Source of the DNA: Microbacterium algeriense
GTDB taxonomy: Bacteria; Actinomycetota; Actinomycetes; Actinomycetales; Microbacteriaceae
Assembly (NCBI RefSeq): GCF_008868005.1
Contig: NZ_WAAO01000002.1
Location: 1,054,001-1,118,000, forward strand
Length of the DNA: 64,000 nucleotides
Reading direction: 5' to 3'
In this document: positions 19,693 through 28,683 of the stretch, piece after piece
How positions within the stretch are numbered: position 1 is the first letter of the stretch
How the letters are laid out: each line of letters begins with the position of its first letter
Translations under genes and position numbers: made by a program
Notes under the pieces: model-generated
The model's input: the letters and a program-made list of their open reading frames with translations, nothing else
The model's database searches: none
What the model was told of the DNA's origin: nothing

Positions 19693-22600
19693 GCGCCCAC
19701 CCTCTCCAGGTTCGTGTCGATCGTGACGACGATCGGCGCCTTGGCCGCGCCGAGAGCCCTGGCCCCGCTGCGGTGCACGCCGTCACCAGGGCTCGTGACC
19801 TCGTCGACGAGACGATCCAGCTCGTCGGTCGGCTGCACAGCGAACGCCACCGCGAGCGTCTCGGCCGCGATGAGGGCGGCATGCGTCTCCAGCGCCGCCG
19901 CCTCCTCCGGGGACGCGTTGAGCGCCAGGACGATCCGGTCGCTCACCTCGAGCCCGGCGTTCTTTCGTGCTTCCTGCACCACGCGGATCGCATCACGCGC
20001 GACGCCCTCGGCCTCCAGCTCCGGCGTCGTGTCGGTGTCCAGCAGGACGAAGCCGCCGGACGGCACGATCGCGAGCGCCTCTCCCGCCGGGCGACCGGTG
20101 GTCTCCAGCACGAGTTCGTACTCGGCGGGCTCCAGGGCGATGCCCCCTGCCGTCACAACGCCGTCGACCTCGGACCAGTCTCCGGAGCGCGCGGCCTGGA
20201 TGGCCTTCTGCACCTCCTTGCCGAGACGCGGTCCCGCAGCGCGGGCGTTGACGCTGAGGCGATGGCTGATGCCGTACTCCCCCGCCGCCTTCTCGCTCAG
20301 CGCGACGAGCTCCACGGACTTCACGTTCAGCTCCTCGCGGAGGATGTCCTCGAACTGACCGAGCCCCGCAGCCAGCGGCGAGACCACCGTGAGGCGGGCG
20401 AGCGGAAGCCGCACCCGCAGCTTCTCCTTCTTGCGCAGCGCGTTGCCCACGCTCGACAGCTCGCGCACGGCGTCCATCGCATCGCGGATGTCGTCCGCTG
20501 CGGGGAACCGCTCCGCGTCCGGCCAGTCCTGCAGGTGCACACTGCGCCCGCCCGTGAGCCCCTGCCAGACACGCTCGCTGATGAGCGGCACCAGCGGTGC
20601 GGCGACGCGCGTGAGCGTCTCGAGCACCGTGTAGAGCGTGTCGAAGGCCTCACGGCTCTTCGGGTCGTCCGTGACTCCCACCCAGAACCGATCGCGGGAC
20701 CGACGGATGTACCAGTTCGTCAGCACCTCGACGAAGTCGCGCAGCCGCGCGGACGCCGTGGTCGAGTCCAGTCCCTCGAGGTCGGCGCGCACCTCGCGGA
20801 CGAGGTCGCCGAGCCGCGCCAGGATGTACCGATCGAGCACGTCGGTGGAGTCGGTGCGCCACGAGGCCTCGTACCCGCCTCCCTGGGTTGCTGAGCCTGC
20901 CCCTCCCTGGGTTGCTGAGCCTGCTCCTCCCTGGGTTGCTGAGCCTGTCGAAGCATTCGCGTACGTCGCGAAGAAGTACCACGAGCTCCACAGCGGCAGC
21001 AGGAACTCGCGCACGCCCGATCGGATGCCCTCCTCGGTGACGATGAGGTTGCCGCCGCGGAGCACCGCGCTGGACATCAGGAACCAGCGCATCGCGTCGG
21101 AGCCGTCGCGATCGAGCACCTCGGACACGTCCGGGTAGTTCCGCAGCGACTTCGACATCTTGTAGCCGTCGCTGCCGAGCACGATGCCGTGGCAGCTGAC
21201 GCCCGTGAACGCCGGGCGGTCGAACAGCGCGGTCGACAGCACGTGCATGACGTAGAACCAGCCACGGGTCTGGCCGATGTACTCGACGATGAAGTCCGCG
21301 GGCGAGTGCGAGTCGAACCACTCCTGGTTCTCGAACGGGTAGTGCACCTGGGCGTACGGCATCGAGCCGGAGTCGAACCACACGTCGAAGACGTCCTCGA
21401 TCCGGCGCATGGTGCTCTTGCCCGTGGGGTCGTCGGGGTTCGGCCGGGTGAGATCGTCGATGTACGGCCGGTGCAGGTCCACCTCGCCCTCGGGGTTGCG
21501 CGGGAGCGTGCCGAAGTCGCGCTCCAGCTCCTCCAGCGAGCCGTAGGTGTCGACGCGCGGGTACTCGGGGTCGTCGCTCTTCCAGACGGGGATCGGCGAT
21601 CCCCAGTAGCGGTTGCGGCTGATCGACCAGTCGCGTGCGCCTTCGAGCCACTTGCCGAACTGTCCGTGCTTGACGTTCTCCGGCACCCAGGTGATCTGCT
21701 CGTTGTTCGCGAGCATGTCGTCCTTGATGTCCGTCACGCGGATGAACCAGCTCGACACGGCCTTGTAGATCAGGGGGTTCCGGCACCGCCAGCAGTGCGG
21801 GTACGAGTGCTCGTAGCTCTGCAGCCGCACCAGTCGGCCGTTGTCGCGGATGATCCGCACGAGCGGGGTGTTCGCGTCCATCCACAGCTCGCCAGCGACA
21901 TCCGTGACGTTCGGGAGGAAGCGGCCGCCGTCGTCGAGGGACAGGATCGTCGGGATCCCCGCCGCGCCGGCGACCCGCTGGTCGTCCTCACCGTAGGCGG
22001 GTGCCTGGTGGACGATGCCGGTGCCGTCGGTGGTGGTGACGTAGTCGTCGACGAGGATGCGCCAGGCGTTCCCGGTGCCGTAGGTCTCCTCATCCGCGTA
22101 GTAGTCGAACAGGCGATCGTAGGTCACGTCGGCCAGCTCCGCGCCGCGGAGCGTGGCGTCGACCGCGGCGAGCGCATCCTCCGGGCTCTCGTAGCCGAGA
22201 TCCTTGGCGTATCCGCCGAGCAGGTCCTTAGCCAGCAGGTAGCGGTGGGCGGAGGCCTCGACGGCGATCTGATCCGGCGACGGAGCGGCGCGGCCCTGGT
22301 GCACATCCGAGGCCCCGGCGGGACCGGCCGGCAGCACGACGTATTCGATCTCCGGGCCCACGGCGAGCGCGAGGTTGGTCGGCAGGGTCCAGGGCGTGGT
22401 CGTCCAGGCGAGAGCGCGCACCCCGGTGAGGCCGAGAGCTTCGGCCTTGGCTCCGGTGAGCGGGAAGGTCACCGTGACCGACGGGTCCTGTCGCATCTGG
22501 TACACATCGTCGTCCATGCGCAGCTCGTGCGCGGACAGGGGCGTCTCGTCGCGCCAGCAGTAGGGCAGGACGCGGTAGCCCTCGTAGGCGAGGCCCTTGT

Positions 22601-23159
22601 CGTACAGCGTCTTGAACGCCCAGAGCACAGACTCCATGTACCCGAGGTCGAGCGTCTTGTAGCCGCGCTCGAAGTCGACCCAGCGGGCCTGGCGGGTGAC
22701 GTAGTCCTCCCACTCGTGCGTGTACTTCAGGACGGAGGAGCGCGCCTTCTCGTTGAAGACGTCGATCCCCATCTCCTCGATCTCGCTCTTCTCGGTGATC
22801 CCGAGCTGCTTCATCGCCTCGAGCTCGGCGGGCAGCCCGTGGGTGTCCCATCCGAAGACGCGGTCGACCTTGTGCCCGATCATGGTCTGGAAGCGCGGGA
22901 ACACGTCCTTCGCGTAACCGGTGAGCAGGTGGCCGTAGTGCGGCAGGCCGTTCGCGAACGGAGGGCCGTCGTAGAACACCCACTCGGGTGCGCCCTCGCG
23001 CTGCTCGATGGAGGCGCGGAACGTGTCGTCGGTATTCCAGAAGTCGAGCACCTCCTCCTCGATCTGCGGGAAGCGGGGGCTCGGCGCCACGGACCCCTGG
23101 GTCCCTGAGCTGGTCGAAGGGTCGGCGGCGGGGCCGAAGGAGGAGCGCGGGTAGGTCAT
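19689..23159 (-). CDS. ileS: Isoleucyl-tRNA synthetase, eukaryote-like (type 2)
   Basis: 1156 residues. The class I signatures are PHYGHLLTG (HIGH) and [12 protein letters not shown] (KMSKS); [10 protein letters not shown] and the large editing domain ([15 protein letters not shown]) are present. The HYGH form and overall pattern resemble the eukaryote-like IleRS found in mycobacteria, a type usually insensitive to mupirocin. Two parts are unusual: an N-terminal stretch [13 protein letters not shown] and a run of three GSATQGGA units about residues 735-760, both encoded by copies of a dispersed repeat. Expression is probably controlled by the T-box leader upstream. Confidence 0.96.
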   Translation of the reverse strand: MTYPRSSFGPAADPSTSSGTQGSVAPSPRFPQIEEEVLDFWNTDDTFRASIEQREGAPEWVFYDGPPFANGLPHYGHLLTGYAKDVFPRFQTMIGHKVDRVFGWDTHGLPAELEAMKQLGITEKSEIEEMGIDVFNEKARSSVLKYTHEWEDYVTRQARWVDFERGYKTLDLGYMESVLWAFKTLYDKGLAYEGYRVLPYCWRDETPLSAHELRMDDDVYQMRQDPSVTVTFPLTGAKAEALGLTGVRALAWTTTPWTLPTNLALAVGPEIEYVVLPAGPAGASDVHQGRAAPSPDQIAVEASAHRYLLAKDLLGGYAKDLGYESPEDALAAVDATLRGAELADVTYDRLFDYYADEETYGTGNAWRILVDDYVTTTDGTGIVHQAPAYGEDDQRVAGAAGIPTILSLDDGGRFLPNVTDVAGELWMDANTPLVRIIRDNGRLVRLQSYEHSYPHCWRCRNPLIYKAVSSWFIRVTDIKDDMLANNEQITWVPENVKHGQFGKWLEGARDWSISRNRYWGSPIPVWKSDDPEYPRVDTYGSLEELERDFGTLPRNPEGEVDLHRPYIDDLTRPNPDDPTGKSTMRRIEDVFDVWFDSGSMPYAQVHYPFENQEWFDSHSPADFIVEYIGQTRGWFYVMHVLSTALFDRPAFTGVSCHGIVLGSDGYKMSKSLRNYPDVSEVLDRDGSDAMRWFLMSSAVLRGGNLIVTEEGIRSGVREFLLPLWSSWYFFATYANASTGSATQGGAGSATQGGAGSATQGGGYEASWRTDSTDVLDRYILARLGDLVREVRADLEGLDSTTASARLRDFVEVLTNWYIRRSRDRFWVGVTDDPKSREAFDTLYTVLETLTRVAAPLVPLISERVWQGLTGGRSVHLQDWPDAERFPAADDIRDAMDAVRELSSVGNALRKKEKLRVRLPLARLTVVSPLAAGLGQFEDILREELNVKSVELVALSEKAAGEYGISHRLSVNARAAGPRLGKEVQKAIQAARSGDWSEVDGVVTAGGIALEPAEYELVLETTGRPAGEALAIVPSGGFVLLDTDTTPELEAEGVARDAIRVVQEARKNAGLEVSDRIVLALNASPEEAAALETHAALIAAETLAVAFAVQPTDELDRLVDEVTSPGDGVHRSGARALGAAKAPIVVTIDTNLERVGA
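20881..20954 (-). repeat. Dispersed-repeat array inside ileS: three 24-bp copies
   Basis: CCCTGGGTTGCTGAGCCTG recurs at 20881, 20905 and 20929 with a 24-bp period; the last copy continues with TCGAAGC, the full form of the dispersed element. Read on the coding strand it gives GSATQGGA repeated in frame, between the KMSKS domain and the anticodon-binding helices. Confidence 0.85.
23095..23121 (-). repeat. Dispersed-repeat copy in the 5' end of ileS
   Basis: CCCTGGGTCCCTGAGCTGG followed by TCGAAGGG. It encodes part of the N-terminal [10 protein letters not shown] segment, an addition before the conserved start of IleRS. Confidence 0.75.
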
Positions 23160-23161
23160 GG

Positions 23162-23383
23162 TCTCTCGCAGTGGTCGTCGTGGCGGATGCTGCTGCGAGG
23201 ACGATCCTCGCAGACCGCGGTACCACCTCGCGTGCCCCTGCGCCCCTTCGACAAGCTCGGGGACCCACGGACCACTCTCACTGCGGCTGTGACGGGCCTG
23301 CCCCGCTCGGTTCTACTGAGCCCGTCGCCGGACCGTTCTTCCGAGAGCTCCCCGGTGATGGCCGGATCGATGCTCGTACGGCC
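23162..23383 (-). promoter_or_regulatory. T-box riboswitch leader of ileS (translational type)
   Basis: On the minus strand the leader holds the conserved T-box core AGGTGGTACCGCGG (23228-23215). Upstream is a Stem I region with an ATC isoleucine codon at 23359-23357, set in GGCCATCACCGGGGAGC and followed by AAGAACGG, and further conserved-looking AGTAGAACCGAG. There is no terminator hairpin with a T run before the ATG. Instead GGTGGT can pair with ACCAC near the ribosome binding site (GAGAG), as in the translational T-boxes known for actinobacterial ileS. Uncharged tRNA-Ile should open the site. A copy of the dispersed repeat sits in the linker. Confidence 0.9.
23243..23270 (+). repeat. Dispersed-repeat copy inside the ileS T-box leader
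   Basis: CCCCTTCGACAAGCTCGG followed by GGACCC, inverted relative to the copy at 23095. It lies between Stem I and the T-box core, a part of the leader that tolerates variation. Confidence 0.8.
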
Positions 23384-23389
23384 ATTGTA
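23384..23389 (-). promoter_or_regulatory. Probable -10 box of the ileS promoter
   Basis: TACAAT on the minus strand, about six bases before the point where the T-box RNA must begin (near 23377). No convincing -35 element was seen. Confidence 0.55.
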
Positions 23390-23421
23390 CGCGCGCTGTC
23401 GGGGCCTGCTCCCCTCCGCCC

Positions 23422-23487
23422 GTCGCAGATTCCCTTCGACGTCGCACGCTCGGCGGAGATTGCTGCGACCGCAAGGGGATCTGCGAC
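23422..23487. repeat. Left copy of the GTCGCAGATTC repeat unit
   Basis: GTCGCAGATTC, eight bases, GTCGCAC, then TGCGACCGCA and ATCTGCGAC. The first 26 positions have exactly the same layout as the two copies on the far side of the DUF559 gene. It ends one base before the stop codon of that gene. Confidence 0.75.
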
Positions 23488-23488
23488 G

Positions 23489-24340
23489 TCACGCCGGCCG
23501 GGCCCGATGCAGTCCCTGCGCCACCGCGTGCATGATCTGGTCCTGCACGACGTGCCACTCGTTCATGACCTGGTGGTAGCCGACGCGGATGACGTGGTAG
23601 CCCCGCAGCTTCAGTTCCGCATCGTGGCGGATGTCCTCCGCGCGCTGCGCTCCGACGTGCGTCGCGCCATCGATCTGCAGCACCAGCCGCTCCCCGATCT
23701 GCGCATCCACGCGGTGACCGGCGATCCAGATCTGGAAGTACAACGGCAGCCGAAGCCAGCGCAGTCTCGTCCGCAGATACGTCTCCAGTCCCGCATCCGC
23801 GAACGGCAGCGCCTCGGCCAGCAGCCGCCGCGCGGCCGGCCCCCACGGCAGCCCGGTCAGCCTTTGGCGGTCCACCAGACCGTGGTTGAACGCCGACTCC
23901 CAGGTCGCCAGCGCCTGCTCGTGGGGCTCGCATGTCGCCACCATGCTCAACACGTTCTCGATCGGATCCTCCAGGCTGTCGGGATGCCGCGGCACGAGCG
24001 GATGCGCCCAGTGCACGCGGGCGTCATCCGGCTTGCCCCCTCGACTTCCGGGAGCCGCTCCGAGATGCAGGGCGGGCTTCTCGTCGTGCACCCACAGTCC
24101 GAGGCGACGCGCCTGCGTCAGGCACGTCAGCACGACACCGTGCCGCGCGGCGAGGATCCGCAGCGGATCCGCGTCCGGAAGGGCGACCCATCCGACCCGC
24201 ACCCGCCGCAGCCATCCCTCGCGCACGGCCATCTCGATGTCGTACCGGCTGACTCCCCGGTCCCGCAGGCGCTCCACACGCGCGACTCCGCCGACCTCCC
24301 GCATGGCCCGCGCCAGTCGATCCCGTCTCATCATCCGCAT
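23489..24340 (-). CDS. AbiEi-type N-terminal domain plus DUF559 (Vsr-like nuclease) protein
   Basis: 283 residues from the ATG at 24340; later ATGs at 24334 and 24331 are possible. The N-terminal 50 residues (GGVARVERLRDRGVSRYDIEMAV then VRVGWVAL) look like the winged-helix 'AbiEi antitoxin' domain. The C-terminal 110 residues are a DUF559 domain, related to very-short-patch-repair endonucleases: HRVDAQIGERLVLQIDG, then DIRHDAELKLRGYHVIRVGY. In the place where many family members have Glu, this one has Gln (LQID). No toxin partner is next to it. Repeat units border it on both sides. Role unknown; genes of this type are common as orphans in Microbacteriaceae. Confidence 0.75.
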   Translation of the reverse strand: MRMMRRDRLARAMREVGGVARVERLRDRGVSRYDIEMAVREGWLRRVRVGWVALPDADPLRILAARHGVVLTCLTQARRLGLWVHDEKPALHLGAAPGSRGGKPDDARVHWAHPLVPRHPDSLEDPIENVLSMVATCEPHEQALATWESAFNHGLVDRQRLTGLPWGPAARRLLAEALPFADAGLETYLRTRLRWLRLPLYFQIWIAGHRVDAQIGERLVLQIDGATHVGAQRAEDIRHDAELKLRGYHVIRVGYHQVMNEWHVVQDQIMHAVAQGLHRARPA

Positions 24341-24464
24341 CCCCCGATGCTGACAGCGCTCCCCTCCGGTGCCGTGTCCGGGCACCAGTCCCTGTGCACA
24401 GCTCGCAATCAGCCCGCCCTGTGCAGCCCCAGTCCCCCACCCATCCACGGTCCGGCGCGGCCCC

Positions 24465-24680
24465 GCGCCGCGTCGCAGATTCGGCACCACGTCGCACGGA
24501 ATCCGCGAAACCACGCGACCTCCCCGCGAAACTGCGACCGCACGCCAGAACCGCGACCTCGTGCGGAGCCCTGCGCCGCGTCGCAGATTCCGCACCACGT
24601 CGCACGGAATCCCGGAAACCGCACGACCTCCCCGCGGATCTGCGACCGCACGCCAGAACCGCGACCTCGTGCGGAACTGC
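24465..24680. repeat. Tandem 108-bp repeat, two units
   Basis: Units start at 24465 and 24573 (GCGCCGCGTCGCAGATTC). Each contains GTCGCAGATTC-N8-GTCGCAC and later TGCGACCGCACGCCAGAACC and CGCGACCTCGTGCGGA. They are about 90 percent alike by eye. The gap 24341-24756 holds these repeats and no supportable gene. Confidence 0.85.
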
Positions 24681-24710
24681 GGCGTCGTGCGGAACTGCGG
24701 CCTCGTGCGG
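24667..24710. repeat. 18-bp tandem repeat (2.4 copies)
   Basis: TCGTGCGGAACTGCGGC recurs at 24667 and 24685, with a partial copy at 24703. It extends the end of the second 108-bp unit toward the next gene. Confidence 0.85.
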
Positions 24711-24756
24711 GACGCACGGAGCCGGGGGTGTCGGGGGGACGGCATAGTCTCGAGGG

Positions 24757-25407
24757 ATGCCGCGCACTCCCGAATCGCCCGCCGCTCCCCGTGTCTCCGC
24801 TCCGGATCTGCCGCCCGTGCTGGAGCTCGCGGCACCGGGCCGGCGCTCCGATGTGTTCGCGGCACGGCTCGACCTCGCCGGCACGGTCGACCTGGGCTAC
24901 TCGACGCTCGAGCAGTGCGTCGTCGCCGCGGACGCGGATGCCGTCGACCTGACCGGCGGGACCGTCGTCGACGTCGACCTGTCCGGCGTGCGCATCGCCT
25001 CGCTCCGGATGCGGGATGCCGGAGTGCGCCGAGTGCGGATCCGCGGGGGCCGGATCGGCACACTCGACCTCAGCCAGGCGAGCGTCGCAGAACTCGAACT
25101 GCGTGAGGTGCGGATCGACTACCTCAACCTGGGGGCGGCGAAGGTCACGGACCTGGAGGTCATCGGCTGCACGATCCGCACGATCGACCTGCCTCAGGCG
25201 GAGCTCACGCGGGTACGGTTCGCCGACACCTCGAGCGACGAGATCGACACGCGCGGCATGCGGGCGAAGGATCTCGACCTCCGGGGCCTGGACGCACTGA
25301 GCTACCTCGACGCCAACAGCCTGCGCGGGGCCACGCTCACCTCGTTCCAGGTGCAGCAGCTGGCTCCGGTCATCGCCGCCGGGATCGGCATCCAGGTCAA
25401 GGACTGA
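24757..25407 (+). CDS. Pentapeptide-repeat-like beta-helix protein, leaderless
   Basis: 216 residues. From about residue 38 the chain repeats short beta-strand units with Leu/Val/Ile every few residues (VDLTGG.VVDVDLSGVRIASL, IGTLDLSQASVAELEL, YLNLGAAKVTDLEV), as in pentapeptide-repeat or right-handed beta-helix proteins, though the A(D/N)LxX pattern is loose. No signal peptide. TAGTCT at 24745-24750 lies six bases before the ATG, implying a leaderless mRNA. Its last 11 bases overlap the end of the convergent ABC gene. Function unknown. Confidence 0.7.
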   Translation: MPRTPESPAAPRVSAPDLPPVLELAAPGRRSDVFAARLDLAGTVDLGYSTLEQCVVAADADAVDLTGGTVVDVDLSGVRIASLRMRDAGVRRVRIRGGRIGTLDLSQASVAELELREVRIDYLNLGAAKVTDLEVIGCTIRTIDLPQAELTRVRFADTSSDEIDTRGMRAKDLDLRGLDALSYLDANSLRGATLTSFQVQQLAPVIAAGIGIQVKD

Positions 25408-26905
25408 CGGGGCCGCTCGCCGCCAGGAGCTCGCGCGTGAACGGGTGCCGGGGAGACGCGAACACCGCGGCCGTCGTCCCCTGTTCGACGATCCGGCCGT
25501 CCTGCATCACGAGCACCTCGTCGGCGACGGCGCCGACCACGTCGAGGTCGTGGGAGACGAGGATCATCGTCAGCCGACGCTCTTCCTGCAGCCGGGCGAG
25601 CAGGCGCAGCACACGCTCCCTGACCGAGGGGTCGAGTGCGGAGACGGGCTCGTCGAGCACGAGCACCTCGGGGTCCGCAGCCAGCGCCCTGGCGATCGCC
25701 GCCCGCTGACGCTGCCCGCCGGACAGGGCGCGCGGCCGACGGTCCGCCAGCTCCGGAGCGAGGCCGACCTCGGCCAGCAGCTCCGCCACCCGTGCCGCCC
25801 GCCGTGCGCGGGGCACGCCGCCCGCCTCGAGGCCCTCCCGCAGCGAGCGGCCGATGGTCCATCGCGGGTCGAACGCGCCGAGCGGGTTCTGGTGCACGAG
25901 CTGCACCCGCCGGGCGCCGGTCCAGCGGAGGGTCCCGGTGTCGGGGGCGTCGATCCCCACGATCATGCGGGCGAGCGTGGTCTTGCCCGAACCGGACTCC
26001 CCCACGATCCCGAGCGTCTGCCCGTCCTTGACCGTGAACGAGGCGTCGACCACGGCGGGCACGGCGTCGAAGCTCCGGGAGACCCTGTCCGCCTCCAGCA
26101 CGGCGGCCGACTCGACCGGTGTTGCGGCGCGGGGCTCGTGGCTGGTCGCGGCGATGAGCTGCCTGGTGTATTCGTGCCGCGGGTTCTCCAGCACCTCGGA
26201 GACGGGTCCCGACTCCACCACGACACCCGCACGCATCACCAGGACGCGATCGGCGAGCCGGCGCACGGCGGCGAAGTCGTGACTGATGAACACCAGCGCG
26301 GTGCCCGCATCCGTGATCTCGCGCAGCAGTCCCAGGATCCGCGCCTGCACGGTCGCATCGAGTGCGGTCGTGGGCTCATCCGCCACGAGCACGGCGGGGT
26401 CGGCGGCGAGCGCGGACGCGATCAGCGCCCGCTGGCGCAGGCCGCCGGAGAGCTCGTGCGGATGCTGCCGCGCGCGACGAGACGGGTCGGGCATCCACAC
26501 CCGCTCCAGGAGCTCACGGACGCGTGCGCCTCGAGCCGCCCTCCCCCGGGCGATCCCGTGCAGCTGCAGCGGCTCCGCGACCTCGGCGCCGATCCGACGC
26601 AGCGGATCGAGAGAGACCAGGGCGTCCTGGGACACGAGTCCGATCCGCGCTCCGCGGAGTCCGCGCCAGGCACGCTCGGACAGCGCCACCGCATCCCTCC
26701 CGTCGATGACGAGCCGCTCGACGGCGACGCCGGCGTCCGCCGGTGTCAGCCCGAGCAGCGCCCTGGCCGTGAGCGACTTGCCCGCTCCGGACTCCCCGAC
26801 GATCGCGACGCACTCGCCACGCTCGACGGCGAACGACACGCCGTCCACGACCGGGACCCCGCCGAACGCGATCCGCAGCCCTCGCACCTCCAGGGCGGCG
26901 CTCAT
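25397..26905 (-). CDS. Peptide ABC transporter, fused dual ATP-binding protein
   Basis: 502 residues from the ATG at 26905. Two ATPase domains in tandem: Walker A GESGAGKS and GESGSGKT, signature LSGGLRQRAL and LSGGQRQRAA, Walker B VLVADEPTTALD and VLVLDEPVSALD. This DppD-DppF-like fusion is common for dipeptide/oligopeptide/nickel importers in actinobacteria. It energises the two permeases encoded directly upstream (ATGA overlap). Confidence 0.93.
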   Translation of the reverse strand: MSAALEVRGLRIAFGGVPVVDGVSFAVERGECVAIVGESGAGKSLTARALLGLTPADAGVAVERLVIDGRDAVALSERAWRGLRGARIGLVSQDALVSLDPLRRIGAEVAEPLQLHGIARGRAARGARVRELLERVWMPDPSRRARQHPHELSGGLRQRALIASALAADPAVLVADEPTTALDATVQARILGLLREITDAGTALVFISHDFAAVRRLADRVLVMRAGVVVESGPVSEVLENPRHEYTRQLIAATSHEPRAATPVESAAVLEADRVSRSFDAVPAVVDASFTVKDGQTLGIVGESGSGKTTLARMIVGIDAPDTGTLRWTGARRVQLVHQNPLGAFDPRWTIGRSLREGLEAGGVPRARRAARVAELLAEVGLAPELADRRPRALSGGQRQRAAIARALAADPEVLVLDEPVSALDPSVRERVLRLLARLQEERRLTMILVSHDLDVVGAVADEVLVMQDGRIVEQGTTAAVFASPRHPFTRELLAASGPVSP

Positions 26906-27714
26906 GTCGTGCTCCCGTCGGCGCGGGCGCGCAGGATCCGTCCGACCACGGTCGCCGACACCACCGTGAGGGTGATCGCGACGCCGGGGAACACCGAGAT
27001 CCACCACGCCTGCCCGAGCACGTTGCGACCGCCGGCCAGCATCAGACCCCACTCGGGGGTCGGCTCGGAGGGACCGAGCCCGAGGAAGCTGAGTCCCGCC
27101 GCGGCGAGGATGCTCGAGCCGATGCCGATCGTCGCGAGCACGCTGAGCGCACCGAGCACACCGGGGACGACGTGCCGCATGAACGCGCGCACGCGCGGCA
27201 CCCCGAGGATCCGCGCCGCTTCGACGTGCTCCGCGACCCGCAGCGTCTGCGTCTGCACCCTCGCGAGGCGGATGTACACGGGCACGGCGGCGAGGGTCAC
27301 CGCGATCGCGATGTTCACCGGTCCCGGTCCGAGGACCGCGATGACCACGAGCGCGACGAGGAACTCCGGGAAAGCCATCAGCACGTCGTTGACCCGCATC
27401 ACCGCGGTGTCGACGCCCCGTGGTGCGCTGCCGGCGAGAGCGCCGACGACGAGGCCGACAGCGAGGGCGATCCCGGTGGCGAGCAGTCCGATGCCGACCG
27501 ATCTTCCTGCGCCGTGCACGACGCGGGAGTACACGTCTCTTCCGCTCTGATCGGTGCCGAACAGGTGCTCGGGGCTCGGCGGGAGCAGTGCCGAGCGCAC
27601 GTCGGTCTGGAGCGGATCCGCCGCAGCCAGCAGACCGGGCCACACGGCGGCGACGGCGATCACGGCGAGGACCGCGATGGCCGCGCCCATCAGCACGCGC
27701 TGTGCGGTTCTCAT
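26902..27714 (-). CDS. Peptide ABC transporter permease (DppC-like)
   Basis: 270 residues from the ATG at 27714. HLFGTDQSGRDVYSRVVHG is the characteristic N-terminal block of DppC/OppC proteins; about six membrane helices; the EAA-loop is VEAARILGVPRVRAFMRHVVPG. It forms the channel with the neighbouring permease. It overlaps both neighbours by ATGA. Confidence 0.93.
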   Translation of the reverse strand: MRTAQRVLMGAAIAVLAVIAVAAVWPGLLAAADPLQTDVRSALLPPSPEHLFGTDQSGRDVYSRVVHGAGRSVGIGLLATGIALAVGLVVGALAGSAPRGVDTAVMRVNDVLMAFPEFLVALVVIAVLGPGPVNIAIAVTLAAVPVYIRLARVQTQTLRVAEHVEAARILGVPRVRAFMRHVVPGVLGALSVLATIGIGSSILAAAGLSFLGLGPSEPTPEWGLMLAGGRNVLGQAWWISVFPGVAITLTVVSATVVGRILRARADGSTT

Positions 27715-28658
27715 CGGACACCGCCGCCGCGGGCGAGGCGCACCCGCGGGTCGATCAGCGGATGCACGAGCTCGACGACGAGGTTCACCGCGACGAACAC
27801 GAGCGCGCTGAGCAGGATGATCCCCGTGATCACGGGCAGGTCGCGGTCGCTGATCGCGGCGAGCGTCACCCTGCCGAGGCCGGGACGGGCGAAGACCGTC
27901 TCCACGAGCACGGCTCCTCCGAGCACGGAGCCGGTCAGGTAGGCGGCGAGCGTCACGGCCGACGCCGCGCCGTGGCGCAGCCCGTGCCGCAGCGTGAACC
28001 ACGACGGGCTCGCTCCACGCGCACGCACCGTCTCGGCGAACGGCATCCGCTCCGCCTGCGTGAGTCCATCGCGCAGCACCTGGCTGAGCAGCGCGGCGAC
28101 CGGAAGCGCGAGGGTGATCGCCGGCAGCACCAGCGTCGCAGGATTGCGGGCCCCCGACACCGGGAACCAGCCGAGGCCGAAGGCGAACACGCTCAGCAGG
28201 ACCAGTCCGATCCAGAACACGGGCGAGGACAGCACGACGAGCTCCACACCGGCGGCGACCGCCCGGCCCGTGCGTCCTCGGACGAACACCGCGACGGCGA
28301 GCGCGAGCACGACCGCGATCAGCAGCGCCAGGAGGGAGAGCTGCACGGTGGCCCCGAGCTGTCTGCCGATCACCTCGGCCACCGGCATCCGCAGCTGGTA
28401 CGACTCGCCGAGATCGCCGCGGGCGAGCTGTCCGATGAACACCGCGTACTGCTCCAGCGGTGGTCGGTCCAGACCCAGATCGGCTCTGATGCCGTCCTTC
28501 ACGGCGTCGCTCACCTGAGCCAGCGGTCCCAGCATCACCGACACCGGATCGCCCGGAATGACCCGGAAGGCGAGGAATGCGACCGTCGCCGCACCCCACA
28601 GGACGATCACGACCGAGGCGACGAGGCCGGCGACGCGGACGAGAGCAGCCTTCACCAC
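27711..28658 (-). CDS. Peptide ABC transporter permease (DppB-like)
   Basis: 315 residues, GTG start at 28658 (a second GTG follows at once). FRVIPGDPVSVMLGP is the DppB/OppB N-terminal block; six membrane helices; the loop with LTQAERMPFAETVRARGAS and the end VDLI-type VVELVHPLIDPRVRL are typical. First permease after the binding-protein gene, 25 bases downstream of it. Confidence 0.93.
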   Translation of the reverse strand: MVKAALVRVAGLVASVVIVLWGAATVAFLAFRVIPGDPVSVMLGPLAQVSDAVKDGIRADLGLDRPPLEQYAVFIGQLARGDLGESYQLRMPVAEVIGRQLGATVQLSLLALLIAVVLALAVAVFVRGRTGRAVAAGVELVVLSSPVFWIGLVLLSVFAFGLGWFPVSGARNPATLVLPAITLALPVAALLSQVLRDGLTQAERMPFAETVRARGASPSWFTLRHGLRHGAASAVTLAAYLTGSVLGGAVLVETVFARPGLGRVTLAAISDRDLPVITGIILLSALVFVAVNLVVELVHPLIDPRVRLARGGGVR

Positions 28659-28683
28659 TCGTGCCCTCCGCTCAGCCGACGGA

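Noticed and set aside
23489..24340. Type IV toxin-antitoxin pair (AbiEi/AbiEii)
   Set aside because: Only the N-terminal winged-helix part resembles AbiEi; there is no adjacent nucleotidyltransferase toxin and the C-terminal domain is nuclease-like.
24465..24710. Possible CRISPR array
   Set aside because: Only two long near-identical units without unique spacers, plus an 18-bp tandem; no cas gene in the window.
24409..24717. Minus-strand open frame through the 108-bp repeats, encoding a repeated Arg-rich peptide
   Set aside because: No ribosome binding site or codon bias, and the reading frame is only kept open because the repeat unit is a multiple of three and GC-rich.
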